Origin: Pedobacter suwonensis | Lineage (GTDB): Bacteria > Bacteroidota > Bacteroidia > Sphingobacteriales > Sphingobacteriaceae | DNA length: 64,000 nucleotides | Assembly: GCF_900111825.1 (NCBI RefSeq) | Contig: NZ_FOJM01000007.1 | Span: 62,001 to 126,000, forward strand | Direction: 5' to 3' | Shown: positions 17,164 through 25,801 of the stretch, piece after piece | Position numbering within the stretch: position 1 is the stretch's first letter | Layout: every line of letters starts with the position of its first letter | Notes under the pieces: model-generated | Seen by the model: only the letters and a program-made list of their open reading frames with translations | Databases searched by the model: none | What the model was told of the DNA's origin: nothing | Made by a program: the position numbers and the translations under genes

Positions 17164-17502
17164 TTATTTCTTTTTTGACGCTTTTGCAAAGGGGTTAAAA
17201 TCGAGGGCAAGTTTAACCCAGAAATCAAGTTCATCATTTCTGACTAAAACATTTTCTGATACCGAAATATAACTCTTCATCGGTCTGCCACCCATTACCA
17301 TTTGTTCCCAGCCATCTTTATGTGATAAGTTTTCTAAAGCATTTGGATCGATCCGGACCATCATACCGGCTTTGGAAACACCGATGCACATTTTGCCATT
17401 TACCATAAACACCAATCCTGAAAACATCAGTTTTTCTTCTATATCAGGTATATGCATCAGTCTTTCAGCCACCCGGAGGGCAAGGGTTTCGTTGTATCTC
17501 AC
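17164..17502 (-). CDS. TfoX N-terminal domain protein
   Basis: A 112-residue protein covering only the TfoX N-terminal domain, with EEKLMFSGLVFMVNGKMCIGV in the middle (MFSGLVFMVNGKMCIGV shown as the family hallmark) and GGRPMKSYISV later. In gammaproteobacteria TfoX regulates competence, but the many short homologs in Bacteroidota are not characterised. The start codon is GTG, 8 nt after the stop of the upstream gene at 17511, so it is the second gene of that unit. Confidence 0.83.
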   Translation of the reverse strand: MRYNETLALRVAERLMHIPDIEEKLMFSGLVFMVNGKMCIGVSKAGMMVRIDPNALENLSHKDGWEQMVMGGRPMKSYISVSENVLVRNDELDFWVKLALDFNPFAKASKKK

Positions 17503-17510
17503 GGTTTAAT

Positions 17511-18200
17511 TTATTCAGTCAGTTTAGTTGTGCCATATTTAATGCCATTATTTCGGAAATATTTCCTGATCAGATCATATTTCTCTGTGCAAAATTTTCC
17601 AATATTCATTTTTTCAGAGCTATCTCTTCTGCGATGGCATTCAAAACAGATTTCTATGTATTCTGCAATCAGTCCATTTTCATCTAAAAATACGATTCCA
17701 TTTCGTGGCTCGTAACAGCGGTATCCATCTGACTCTGCTATCAGTAATCCTTTGTAGCTTTTGGTAGAGGTATAACTAAAGTTATAGAGGATATCAGTAA
17801 GTTTATTTAATTCCAAAGCTGACAACACCTTTTTTTCTTTCAATCTTGCTAGATCTAGTTTTTGTTTTTTTTGTAGCAATGCATCATGAACTTCGTTCTT
17901 AACCTGGGTATTGATTGTATCTTTAAAGGTATCTTTATAAATAATCTCGGCGCTGATATCGGGCGGTTCAAAAGAGATTAGCATCACCGTTTTATTTTGG
18001 TTAAAAGGAAAGAACTTTAATCGCTCGATGGAAGAATATTTATTACGGTACAAACAAGCCATGCGTTTTTCTAAAACATTATAATCTGCTTCTGATGGAG
18101 GTTCAATCGGTGGCGGAGCGGGAGTTGCATGTTTTTTCTTTTGTGCAAAACACGTAAAACATAACAGGCAAAAAATAAGAGTTAATTTAATGATATGCAT
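17511..18200 (-). CDS. Secreted hypothetical protein with a CxxCH motif
   Basis: A 229-residue protein with a signal peptide (residues 1-19, MHIIKLTLIFCLLCFTCFA) and a Pro-rich linker APPPIEPP around residues 28-36. The body has no transmembrane segment. Near residue 193 there is EICFECHRRR, so a CxxCH heme-c type motif is present once, though no other cytochrome feature or axial ligand is evident. I do not recognise the family. It is the first gene of a unit with the TfoX-domain gene. Confidence 0.75.
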   Translation of the reverse strand: MHIIKLTLIFCLLCFTCFAQKKKHATPAPPPIEPPSEADYNVLEKRMACLYRNKYSSIERLKFFPFNQNKTVMLISFEPPDISAEIIYKDTFKDTINTQVKNEVHDALLQKKQKLDLARLKEKKVLSALELNKLTDILYNFSYTSTKSYKGLLIAESDGYRCYEPRNGIVFLDENGLIAEYIEICFECHRRRDSSEKMNIGKFCTEKYDLIRKYFRNNGIKYGTTKLTE

Positions 18201-18275
18201 TGTAAATCCTTTATCCTTAAAATTAATGTTTAAAAGATGTTGGACAAAATAATTTTCTTACTATCGCTATTTCAG

Positions 18276-18283
18276 TAAATTTG
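18276..18283 (+). promoter_or_regulatory. Possible -7 box of rnhB, near-leaderless
   Basis: TAAATTTG ends 4 nt before the rnhB ATG at 18288, so a transcript would begin at or next to the start codon. Confidence 0.4.
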
Positions 18284-18287
18284 CAAC

Positions 18288-18896
18288 ATGTTGTTAAACT
18301 GCTATCAGGAAGAATTATTAGAGGCCGGGTGTGACGAAGCGGGAAGAGGTTGCCTTGCGGGCCCTGTTTTTGCAGCTGCGGTGATATTGCCTAAGGGTTT
18401 TGTGCTGGAGGGTTTAAACGACTCTAAACAGCTGTCTCATGAACAAAGGGCGCTGTTAAGGCCAATTATCGAACAGGAAGCGCTGGCATGGGCAGTAGCC
18501 TCTTGCGATCATGAAGAAATAGACCGCATCAATATTTTAAATGCATCATTTCTGGCCATGCACAGGGCCATTGAAAAATTGCAAACACCACCACAGTACC
18601 TGGTTATTGATGGAAACCGTTTTAAAACCTATCCTCAGATTCCTCATAGCTGTATTGTTAAAGGAGATGGTAAATACCTCAATATTGCAGCGGCCTCCAT
18701 ATTGGCCAAAACACATCGGGATGAATATATGACCAACCTGCATGTAGGTTATCCTCATTATAATTGGCAGCAAAATAAAGGTTATCCAACCATTGCACAC
18801 CGTAAAGCTGTACTCGAAATGGGCTTATCGCCTTTTCACCGCAAAACTTTTAATGTGAGCGCCCCGCAGTTGGAACTGTTTTCAAAAAACGCCTGA
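18288..18896 (+). CDS. rnhB: Ribonuclease HII
   Basis: A 202-residue RNase HII that removes single ribonucleotides from DNA (nicking 5' of a ribonucleotide in duplex DNA). The catalytic start AGCDEAGRG places D16 and E17 in the active site. LVIDGNRF near residue 105 carries the third Asp and [21 protein letters not shown] is the family hallmark. The C-terminal [11 protein letters not shown] is typical. Length fits the family. The next gene begins 22 nt later in the same direction, so the two may be co-transcribed. Confidence 0.95.
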   Translation: MLLNCYQEELLEAGCDEAGRGCLAGPVFAAAVILPKGFVLEGLNDSKQLSHEQRALLRPIIEQEALAWAVASCDHEEIDRINILNASFLAMHRAIEKLQTPPQYLVIDGNRFKTYPQIPHSCIVKGDGKYLNIAAASILAKTHRDEYMTNLHVGYPHYNWQQNKGYPTIAHRKAVLEMGLSPFHRKTFNVSAPQLELFSKNA

Positions 18897-18918
18897 AATT
18901 TCGTATTTTCACCACGTT

Positions 18919-20121
18919 GTGAAAATTTTGTTGATTACTAAGCGGATTCCCTTTCCGCCAAACAGTGGTTATCCGATTGTGGTATACAATACCATACAAG
19001 GTTTGCTGCAACTTGGCGCAGATATTACATTGTTTAGCCTTAACCCAACAAAAGGGCGTATTGATATTGAAGATATTTATGACCCTGTTTTTGAAGAGAT
19101 TGAATACCATACCTGCGATTTAGATACAGATGTAAATGTATGGTCTGCTTTTTTTAATATTTTCACTAACGAATCTTATAATGTTTCCCGGTACTACAGT
19201 GAAGACGCTGCCCGGCAGCTGGAAAATCTTTTAAGAGAAAATGCATTCGATATCATCCAGTTCGAAGGTCTCTTTGTGGTTCCCTATCTGGATGTGGTTA
19301 AGGCAAATAGTAATGCTAAGCTGATTTACCGGGCGCATAATATCGAGTTTACGTTATGGGAACGCCTTTCGCATTCAGAAAAGTTTCTTATTCGACGCAA
19401 ATACCTGGCTTTCCTGGCACAACGGCTTAAAGCTTATGAAACTGATCAGATTAATCGCTTTCACCACATTTTTGCTATTTCCGAACCCGATCGCCAAAGC
19501 ATATTGAGGTTTGGTTGCGAAGTCCCGATGTCGGTTTTTCCGGTAGCCATCGATTTGGAAAAATATAAGGTAGACAAGACCAAAACCAGTTTTCCTACAC
19601 TTTTTCATTTAGGGGCAATGGATTGGCGGCCCAATCAGGAAGGATTAGAGTGGTTTTTAGACGATATTTGGCCAGATATTGAGAAGTTGAATAAGGATCT
19701 CCGGTTTTACATCGCCGGGAAAAACATGCAGAAACATTTTTTTGAATACGATTCTGAGAACCTGATTGTAGAGGGAGAGGTGTTTGATGCCGTAGAGTTT
19801 ATGAACTCCAAAGCCATTATGATTGTGCCACTAATTTCTGGTACAGGTATGCGGGTTAAGATTATCGAAGGTATGGCAATGAAAAAATGCATCATTGCCA
19901 CAACCACGGCAGCTGAGGGGATTAACTGCAGGCACGGACATGATATCTTAATTGCTGATTCTGCGGATGAATTTTACCGTTCCATCTTACAATGTGTCAT
20001 CAATCCTAAACGCTGGGTAGAAATAGGAGAGAATGCACGGAAAACAGTTGAAAATGATCATGGCGTTCGATTAATTTCCGGTAAAATGTTAAAAATTTAT
20101 GAGGAATTGGTTAGTGCATAA
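18919..20121 (+). CDS. Glycosyltransferase, GT4-like
   Basis: A 400-residue GT-B glycosyltransferase with a GTG start. The N-terminal part begins MKILLITKRIPFPPNSGYPI, the acceptor-side motif. The C-terminal part has FHLGAMDWRPNQEGLEW and the donor-binding block GTGMRVKIIEGMAMKKCIIA with TTTAAEGI. No signal or transmembrane segment is seen. The sugar donor and acceptor are unknown. It follows rnhB by 22 nt and precedes a repeat-containing gap, and it is not part of a visible polysaccharide cluster. Confidence 0.88.
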   Translation: MKILLITKRIPFPPNSGYPIVVYNTIQGLLQLGADITLFSLNPTKGRIDIEDIYDPVFEEIEYHTCDLDTDVNVWSAFFNIFTNESYNVSRYYSEDAARQLENLLRENAFDIIQFEGLFVVPYLDVVKANSNAKLIYRAHNIEFTLWERLSHSEKFLIRRKYLAFLAQRLKAYETDQINRFHHIFAISEPDRQSILRFGCEVPMSVFPVAIDLEKYKVDKTKTSFPTLFHLGAMDWRPNQEGLEWFLDDIWPDIEKLNKDLRFYIAGKNMQKHFFEYDSENLIVEGEVFDAVEFMNSKAIMIVPLISGTGMRVKIIEGMAMKKCIIATTTAAEGINCRHGHDILIADSADEFYRSILQCVINPKRWVEIGENARKTVENDHGVRLISGKMLKIYEELVSA

Positions 20122-20257
20122 CATGATTTGTACCCCTTAGGTTGTTTTTTATACTGAGCAACTGAAACCATTCTATCGAATAGCTTTGATCGGATTAAGT
20201 GGTGTCTGCTTCTAAATCCTGCAACCTTAAAAATGAAACGCTGTATTGGGTTTCCAG

Positions 20258-20328
20258 TCCCGGTTGAAGCGTTACCCTGCAGCAACAAGGCACGAGGAAG
20301 CGAAGCGTAAAAGCGAAAAACGGGATGA
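20258..20328 (+). repeat. Structured repeat family A, copy 1
   Basis: A stretch of about 70 nt containing GTTGAAGCG, CCCTGCAGCAACAAGG, GGAAGCGAAGCG and a closing CGGGATG. The opening CCCG and late CGGG can pair, and an inverted copy with the same internal order is at 62053-62122. Confidence 0.6.
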
Positions 20329-20554
20329 AATTTATGGCTTTACACGGACTTTGCGCTCCAAATCAAATTTTGTATTTCTCCGCCCTTAAGCATAGCTGCA
20401 CTTCGTTTGCTTATACTACATTTTATTTGTTATTATTGTCAATTGCTCTTCAGTAAAGTAATATAATTTTGTAAGCCTGAAGTTCCTCATCAAATCAGTT
20501 TTCAGTCTAAAAAACGCCTATAAAATTTACCTCAAAATTTTGTCTTTTTCTTAG

Positions 20555-20562
20555 TAGTTTTG
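20555..20562 (+). promoter_or_regulatory. Possible -7 box of gcvT
   Basis: TAGTTTTG matches TAnnTTTG and lies 84 nt before the gcvT ATG. No -33 TTTG at the usual distance. Confidence 0.35.
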
Positions 20563-20646
20563 CCCCGCGAAGAATAAGCATAAAATCGCCATAATTGGGG
20601 TTAAAATTGTAATCGCTTCATTATTCATAAAAAATAAAATTTACGG

Positions 20647-21726
20647 ATGAAAAATACCGCATTAACAGAAAAACACATCGCTTTAGGCGCTAAAATGGTT
20701 CCATTTGCAGGTTATAATATGCCTGTTACTTATGAAGGTATTAATGCCGAACATGCAACAGTTCGTAATGGAGTAGGTGTTTTTGATGTGAGCCACATGG
20801 GTGAATTTATTCTTAAAGGTGAAAATGCATTAGACCTTATTCAAAGAGTAACCAGTAACGATGCCGCTAAGTTATATGACGGAAAAGTGCAGTACTCTTG
20901 CTTGCCCAATAAAGATGGTGGTATTGTTGATGACCTTTTGGTTTACAAGATAGATAATAAAACCTATATGTTGGTGGTAAATGCATCGAACATTGAAAAA
21001 GATTGGAACTGGATACAACAGTTTAATACAGAAGGCGTAGAAATGCATAATATTTCTGATCAAACTTCTCTGTTAGCCATTCAAGGACCAAAGGCAGCTG
21101 ATGCGTTACAAAGTTTAACCGAAGTTGATTTAGCATCAATGGAATATTATACTTTCGTAAAAGGTACTTTTGCAGGAGTTGAAAATGTGGTAATTTCTGC
21201 AACAGGTTATACCGGTGCAGGTGGATTCGAAATTTATTTCGAAAATCAATACGCTGATCAGATCTGGGATGCCATTTTTGAAGCGGGTGCAGCATACAAT
21301 ATTAAGCCAATTGGTTTAGGTGCCCGTGATACTTTACGTTTAGAAATGGGTTTTTGTTTATACGGAAATGATATTGATGATACGACTTCGCCAATTGAAG
21401 CCGGTTTAGGATGGATTACTAAATTTTCTAAATCTTTCACCAATTCAGAAGCATTATTGGCGCAAAAAGAAGCTGGCGTTCAAAAGAAATTAGTTGGTTT
21501 TGAAATGATCGACCGTGGTATTCCGCGCCATGATTATCAAATTGCTGATGCTGAAGGAAATGTCATTGGTAAAGTAACTTCTGGTACCCAGGCACCTTCT
21601 TTGCAAAAGGCAATCGGTATGGGGTACGTTGCAAAAGATTTCGCTAAAGAAGGAACTGAAGTTTTTATTTTGATCCGCAATACGCCAATTAAAGCTAAAG
21701 TAGTTAAGTTTCCTTTTTATAAATAA
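20647..21726 (+). CDS. gcvT: Glycine cleavage system aminomethyltransferase (T protein)
   Basis: A 359-residue T protein that transfers the methylene unit from aminomethyl-lipoyl H protein to tetrahydrofolate and releases ammonia. It starts [19 protein letters not shown], has [12 protein letters not shown] near residue 45, the [14 protein letters not shown] block near 180 and the [12 protein letters not shown] end of the catalytic domain. The C-terminal barrel ends [15 protein letters not shown]. Full length for the family. The H and P proteins are not nearby. The following DUF1016 gene is 35 nt downstream on the same strand. Confidence 0.95.
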   Translation: MKNTALTEKHIALGAKMVPFAGYNMPVTYEGINAEHATVRNGVGVFDVSHMGEFILKGENALDLIQRVTSNDAAKLYDGKVQYSCLPNKDGGIVDDLLVYKIDNKTYMLVVNASNIEKDWNWIQQFNTEGVEMHNISDQTSLLAIQGPKAADALQSLTEVDLASMEYYTFVKGTFAGVENVVISATGYTGAGGFEIYFENQYADQIWDAIFEAGAAYNIKPIGLGARDTLRLEMGFCLYGNDIDDTTSPIEAGLGWITKFSKSFTNSEALLAQKEAGVQKKLVGFEMIDRGIPRHDYQIADAEGNVIGKVTSGTQAPSLQKAIGMGYVAKDFAKEGTEVFILIRNTPIKAKVVKFPFYK

Positions 21727-21760
21727 GGTTTAAAGTTAAAGCAGCAATATTTTTGAACTT

Positions 21761-22825
21761 ATGAAAACGGAAGAAAATAAATATTATGAGCTGCTTTATC
21801 AAATAGAATCTACCTTAAAAACGGCCAGGCAAAATGCGGTAAAAGCAATTAATACTGAATTGATTACTGCTAATTGGAAAATTGGACGCTATATTGTTGA
21901 TTTTGAACAGCAAGGCAAGCCTAGGGCTGATTATGGGAAGGAGTTATTAGTGACCCTCTCTGCAGATCTGAAGTTAAAATTTGGGAAAGGCTTTAGCCGT
22001 TCGAGTTTGCAACTGATGCGCTTGTTCTATATTAAATATCCTAAATTTCAGTCATTAACAGATCAGAATTTAATTCGCCAGACAGTGTCTGGCGAATTGC
22101 CACATAGCCAAACATCGTCTGGCATTTTACTAAGCTGGAGTCATTATGCTGAGCTTCTAACCGTTTCTGATGACCTAGCCCGAAATTTCTATGAAACCCA
22201 GGCCATAAAAGAAAATTGGAGTTTTAGGGAGATGAAGCGGCAAATTGATTCAGCGTTATTTCAAAGGCTTGCGCTCAGTAAAGATAAAAACGGTGTACTG
22301 ACTTTGGCCGAGAAAGGTCAGATGCTCCATAGTACTGACGATTTGGTACGGGATCCTTATGTATTTGAGTTTTTAAATATCCCTATGGGAAGTGTAATTA
22401 AGGAATCAGGACTCGAGAAAAAACTTATTGATAATCTACAGAAATTTTTATTGGAGCTTGGTAAAGGCTTTTCATTTGTAGCCAGGCAGTTTAAAATAAC
22501 TGTAGATAATGAACATATGTTTGTTGACATCGTTTTTTATCACCGGATATTAAGATGCTTTGTACTTATTGATCTGAAAACAAAAAAGGTAAAGCACTAA
22601 GATATCGGTCAAATGAACTTTTACCTTAACTATTTTAAAGAAGAAGAAAATGTTGAGGGAGATAATGACCCAATTGGGATTATTATTGCTGCAGATAAAA
22701 ATGAGTTTTTGGTTAAATATGCCACAGGGGGACTTTCTAATAAAATATTCGTCTCCAAATATCAACTCTATCTACCTGATCAAAAACTTCTGGAAGAAAA
22801 GGTAAAGGAAATAATTAATAAATAA
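21761..22825 (+). pseudogene. DUF1016 (YhcG-type) PDDEXK nuclease, interrupted by an in-frame stop
   Basis: A gene for a YhcG/DUF1016 nuclease-domain protein, about 354 codons in all. The frame runs from ATG 21761 to a TAA at 22598-22600, then continues in the same frame (GAT ATC GGT CAA ATG) to a stop at 22825. The first part holds ITANWKIGRYIVDFEQQGK, LSWSHYAEL and the nuclease strand IVFYHRILRCFVLIDLKTKK; the second part has MNFYLNYF, GIIIAADKNEFLVKY and SKYQLYLPD, exactly the C-terminus expected. The stop replaces a codon that is Tyr in the expected KHYDIGQMNFY context. Length and content match one ORF disrupted by a nonsense change. A palindrome lies in frame at 22072-22098. Confidence 0.87.
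22072..22098. repeat. Perfect palindrome inside the DUF1016 frame
   Basis: AATTCGCCAGAC-AGT-GTCTGGCGAATT, a 12-bp perfect stem with a 3-nt loop. A partial echo, GCCaaAC-atc-GTCTGGC, follows a few bases later. It encodes part of the segment just before the conserved LSWSHY. Confidence 0.75.
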
Positions 22826-22835
22826 ATCTCTTAAA

Positions 22836-23555
22836 ATGTCGAAAAAAATACAAGTTTGTTTAACGCCGGCCTTGATCGATTTATACGATATTGAGCAGAG
22901 CATTGTGGTGGTGATCGATATTTTGAGGGCTACCTCTTCCATTACCTACGGAATAGATAACGGAGCTGAAGCAATTATTCCCGTAGCTCAGGTAGAGGAT
23001 TGTTTAAATTATCGTGATAGTGGATTTTTATTGGCAGCCGAACGAAATGGAGAGGTTGTAGCAGGTTATGATTTCGGCAACTCGCCATTTTCTTATACGC
23101 GAGAAAAAGTAAATGGAAAAACGGTTGTGCTAACCACTACAAATGGCACCAAGGCTTTACATTTGGCACAGAAAAGAGCCTACCAGGTTTTAATAGGATC
23201 TTTCTTAAACTTAGATTCAATTTGTCATTATCTGAAAAGTCAGGATAAAAATGTGCTTTTGCTTTGCGCAGGTTGGAAAGATCAGTTCAATTTAGAGGAT
23301 ACGCTTTTTGCAGGTGCTATAGTAAGCAATCTGCGTCAGAATTTTGAACATTTTGACGATTCCAGTGTGGCAGCTGAAGATCTGTATGCCTTAGCTAAAG
23401 GAGATTTAAGGAAATATCTCCACAAATCATCACATAGCCATCGCTTGGCCCAGCTGAATATAGAAGAAGATGTTGTTTTTTGTTTGCAGCTGAATCTGTG
23501 CAAAACAATCCCGGTACTAGTGGGCGAACGTTTAGTAGCCTTAAAAACTAATTAA
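22836..23555 (+). CDS. comB: 2-phosphosulfolactate phosphatase family protein (ComB)
   Basis: A 239-residue ComB-fold protein, the Mg-dependent enzyme that in methanogens dephosphorylates 2-phospho-3-sulfolactate in coenzyme M synthesis. It starts QVCLTPALIDLYDIEQ, has VVVIDILRATSSIT near residue 25 (VVIDILRATSS is the family hallmark), LAAERNGEVVAGYDFGNSP near 70 and VVLTTTNGTKALHLAQK, typical of the family. It sits 10 nt after the DUF1016 frame, so it may be in the same unit. Coenzyme M is not expected in this group; a sulfolactate or related sulfonate role is inference. Confidence 0.88.
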   Translation: MSKKIQVCLTPALIDLYDIEQSIVVVIDILRATSSITYGIDNGAEAIIPVAQVEDCLNYRDSGFLLAAERNGEVVAGYDFGNSPFSYTREKVNGKTVVLTTTNGTKALHLAQKRAYQVLIGSFLNLDSICHYLKSQDKNVLLLCAGWKDQFNLEDTLFAGAIVSNLRQNFEHFDDSSVAAEDLYALAKGDLRKYLHKSSHSHRLAQLNIEEDVVFCLQLNLCKTIPVLVGERLVALKTN

Positions 23556-23907
23556 TATACTTCTCGTTTTCAATGAGGCTTGTGAGGTGCCATATTGGTA
23601 ATGTGATAGCATCAATCATATAGAAATGTTTCCTCCCCGGCGATACAATCGCCATTCTCGTTTATCCTCGTTGCAAACGAGGACAATGAGAGGATTGATC
23701 GGGTATTATAATAAATAGGCTTTATCTACACCGGGGTAAGTCTTGATATTGTTTATTCCACAGCCAATTTCTAAACCGGAAAGTTTATATAATGGGACTG
23801 CCAGATTGATATCTTCAGCTAATAACAAGGAATTTCCCTGAATAATAAATTATAGTTAGACATGAGTTATATTACTTTTTCTTAAAAATATTTATAAGAT
23901 TAGTTTC
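23556..23907. other. Intergenic gap with gene remnant
   Basis: No complete gene. It contains the palindrome CCTCGTTTGCAACGAGG on the minus strand (near 23668) and an open minus frame at 23706-23849 without an ATG. Confidence 0.5.
23706..23849 (-). pseudogene. Possible C-terminal gene remnant
   Basis: An open frame of about 47 codons runs on the minus strand to a TAA at 23706, preceded by stops and with no ATG. It reads like protein sequence (LAEDINLAVPLYKLSGLEI and GCGINNIKTYPGVDKAYLL), so it may be the tail of a decayed gene. I do not recognise the family; chance is possible. Confidence 0.3.
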
Positions 23908-24678
23908 TTATTTTGTAATTAATTCAGAAATCGTCGGACTGTTTTTAATGGTAATTAAGGCTTCTTCATGCGCCAGCCAGTAAATATCTTCTGCACGTTT
24001 CATGTCGAATGTACTAATGGCCCCCAGACCTTTAGGTTCGATCAGTACATTGCAAAATTTAGCTTTTCTTTCCATATCATGATTGATTGACATGATTCCT
24101 GCGCGGCCCATCAAATTGGTAATACCGGTAATTTTATCAACTGGTTTAAGGTGGTTACAGGATGAGCCTATAATAAAATCGCAGTCATCCATTAAAGGTT
24201 CAACCGGAAAATTGTTTAAAATGCCACCATCTACATACATTTGGCCATCAATCATGATGGGTTTAAAAATACCGGGTATACAGCTTGAGGCATGGACAGC
24301 CCTGATGAGTGGCCCTTTAGTAAAGTAAACCAACCGGCCTTCACTAAAGTTTACGGCAGCAATGGTTAAAGGTATCTTTAGCTTTTCTATAGAATCTTCA
24401 GGAAAATATTCCTTCAGAATCAAAGCAGTATTTTCAATATTAATCAATCCTAGCGAACCTACCGCCGGACGTACAAAGCGCCAAAGCTTTGTTTTAAGGA
24501 AAATATTTAACCCTTCTTCTGGGTCTATGCCGGCAGCAAAAAAAGATCCCGCTATGGCGCCTGCACTTGTTCCGCTAATGTGGCTAAAAGTAATCCCTAA
24601 ATTACTGAAGGCCTTCAAAACACCTAAATGCGCGATTCCCCTAATACCTCCGCCCGATAATACAATGCCGACTTTCAT
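23908..24678 (-). CDS. Patatin-like phospholipase
   Basis: A 256-residue patatin/RssA-type hydrolase. The oxyanion-hole motif GGGIRG is at residues 9-14, the nucleophile GTSAG is near residue 37, and the catalytic Asp lies in VDGGILNNFPV near residue 149. No signal peptide is seen, so it acts in the cytoplasm or at the inner membrane, hydrolysing acyl esters; the substrate is unknown. It is transcribed alone, with about 60 nt to the gldB-like gene stop. Confidence 0.9.
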   Translation of the reverse strand: MKVGIVLSGGGIRGIAHLGVLKAFSNLGITFSHISGTSAGAIAGSFFAAGIDPEEGLNIFLKTKLWRFVRPAVGSLGLINIENTALILKEYFPEDSIEKLKIPLTIAAVNFSEGRLVYFTKGPLIRAVHASSCIPGIFKPIMIDGQMYVDGGILNNFPVEPLMDDCDFIIGSSCNHLKPVDKITGITNLMGRAGIMSINHDMERKAKFCNVLIEPKGLGAISTFDMKRAEDIYWLAHEEALITIKNSPTISELITK

Positions 24679-24738
24679 TTTTTCCTTAGGTTAATATTTG
24701 AACTGATTTTGATATAACTGGTTACTGCTAATGGTAAA

Positions 24739-25773
24739 CTACCTCTGTTGCTTTGGTTTATACTTCGATTGATTTAAGATTTTCTGTACATCGTTATCAA
24801 CCATTAACTGTTGCAAAGTAACATCTGGATGCGTACTCATATATTTCCTCACAATTTGCCAGCCTATCCATACGCCCAATTTTGGTGCCGATTCTCTGTT
24901 TTCGCCTAAACCTGGCGTAAAAGGTCCTTCTGATAAAAATACCTGGATTTTTTGATAGTCGGTTTCGAAAAGATAATTATTCTCCAGAAAATATGCCCAA
25001 ATGTCCCCTTCAAAGTTTTGCGCCCAGTCTAATTGCTGTTGGGTATATCCGATTTTGGTCGAATCACCTACATTTTCGGGTAAAACCTGATCAAGAAAGT
25101 ATAAAATCTTTCCCTGAAAAATCATTTTAGATAATAAAGTCCTGTTATCATCAGGCTCCGCAAAAAGTTCTTCATGGGCATAAGTTTCGGCTACACGTGG
25201 CACAATATATTCAGGCGTGAACCTCCTCGAAAGGTAAAGAGGTACACTTTGCACAATTGCCCTGTAAAATTTGCTGTCTTTACCCAGAAACATGTCTAAA
25301 CCGATGCCCAGATAATTATCTCCAACAGGCATCTGGTAAGCAAAACCTGAGGCAAAAGAAATGAATTTTGGAATCTTCGCTTTTGGATAATAATATTTAA
25401 TGTATTTAAAAGTCTGTTTTAATCCCTCTTCCTGTACTTTTAAATCTGGAAAAACACTATCCACTTCCTTGCTTAAATCGGTATAGGCCTGATCATGGTA
25501 TAAATTGGTCAACGATTCGGTGTTGGAAAATTTACTGTCTAAAATCCGATGGATAAAATCGTCATAAAACACCCCATACTTTGAAGCAAGTTGGTTATCT
25601 ACTTCAAGTACATTTTTATTTTTTCCTTTAAAAAGTTCCTGATCAAATCTTTCAATTTTGATGTTTACCTCTATATTACTAACATCGGGCCGGTTGCTAT
25701 GTTTGCAGGAAATAAATGTGATGGCAAAAAGAAAAATTAGATAAATTTGCCAGTGTTTTACGTTATACATCAT
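24739..25773 (-). CDS. GldB-like gliding motility lipoprotein
   Basis: About 344 residues from the double Met at 25773. Residues 1-20 plus are a lipoprotein signal: YLIFLFAITFISC with the lipidated Cys. The body matches GldB in layout: FDQELFKG near residue 45, an F-Y-DFIHRIL segment, and a C-terminal GENRESAPKLGVWIGWQIVRKYM. GldB is an envelope lipoprotein needed for gliding and linked to the type IX secretion apparatus in flavobacteria; the Pedobacter-type homolog's role is inferred. A GTG at 25794 is excluded because a TATATTTG box lies at 25780-25787. It diverges from a PorT-like barrel gene. Confidence 0.83.
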   Translation of the reverse strand: MMYNVKHWQIYLIFLFAITFISCKHSNRPDVSNIEVNIKIERFDQELFKGKNKNVLEVDNQLASKYGVFYDDFIHRILDSKFSNTESLTNLYHDQAYTDLSKEVDSVFPDLKVQEEGLKQTFKYIKYYYPKAKIPKFISFASGFAYQMPVGDNYLGIGLDMFLGKDSKFYRAIVQSVPLYLSRRFTPEYIVPRVAETYAHEELFAEPDDNRTLLSKMIFQGKILYFLDQVLPENVGDSTKIGYTQQQLDWAQNFEGDIWAYFLENNYLFETDYQKIQVFLSEGPFTPGLGENRESAPKLGVWIGWQIVRKYMSTHPDVTLQQLMVDNDVQKILNQSKYKPKQQR

Positions 25774-25779
25774 GTAACA

Positions 25780-25787
25780 CAAATATA
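25780..25787 (-). promoter_or_regulatory. Possible -7 box of the gldB-like gene, near-leaderless
   Basis: TATATTTG on the minus strand ends 6 nt before the ATG at 25773. No -33 TTTG is seen at the usual spacing. Confidence 0.4.
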
Positions 25788-25801
25788 TAAACACCTATAG
25801 C

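Larger units (their letters stand above)
20122..20646. other. Intergenic gap with repeat and gcvT leader
   Basis: No gene seen. It holds one copy of a structured repeat (20258-20328) and a TAGTTTTG box (20555-20562) about 85 nt before gcvT. Confidence 0.6.

Noticed and set aside
22613..22825. Separate small gene after the DUF1016 stop
   Set aside because: It is in the same frame as the upstream part and holds only the expected DUF1016 C-terminus, so it belongs to the broken gene.
24362..24694. 110-residue plus-strand frame opposite the patatin gene
   Set aside because: Antisense to the conserved GTSAG and GGGIRG region; a shadow frame.
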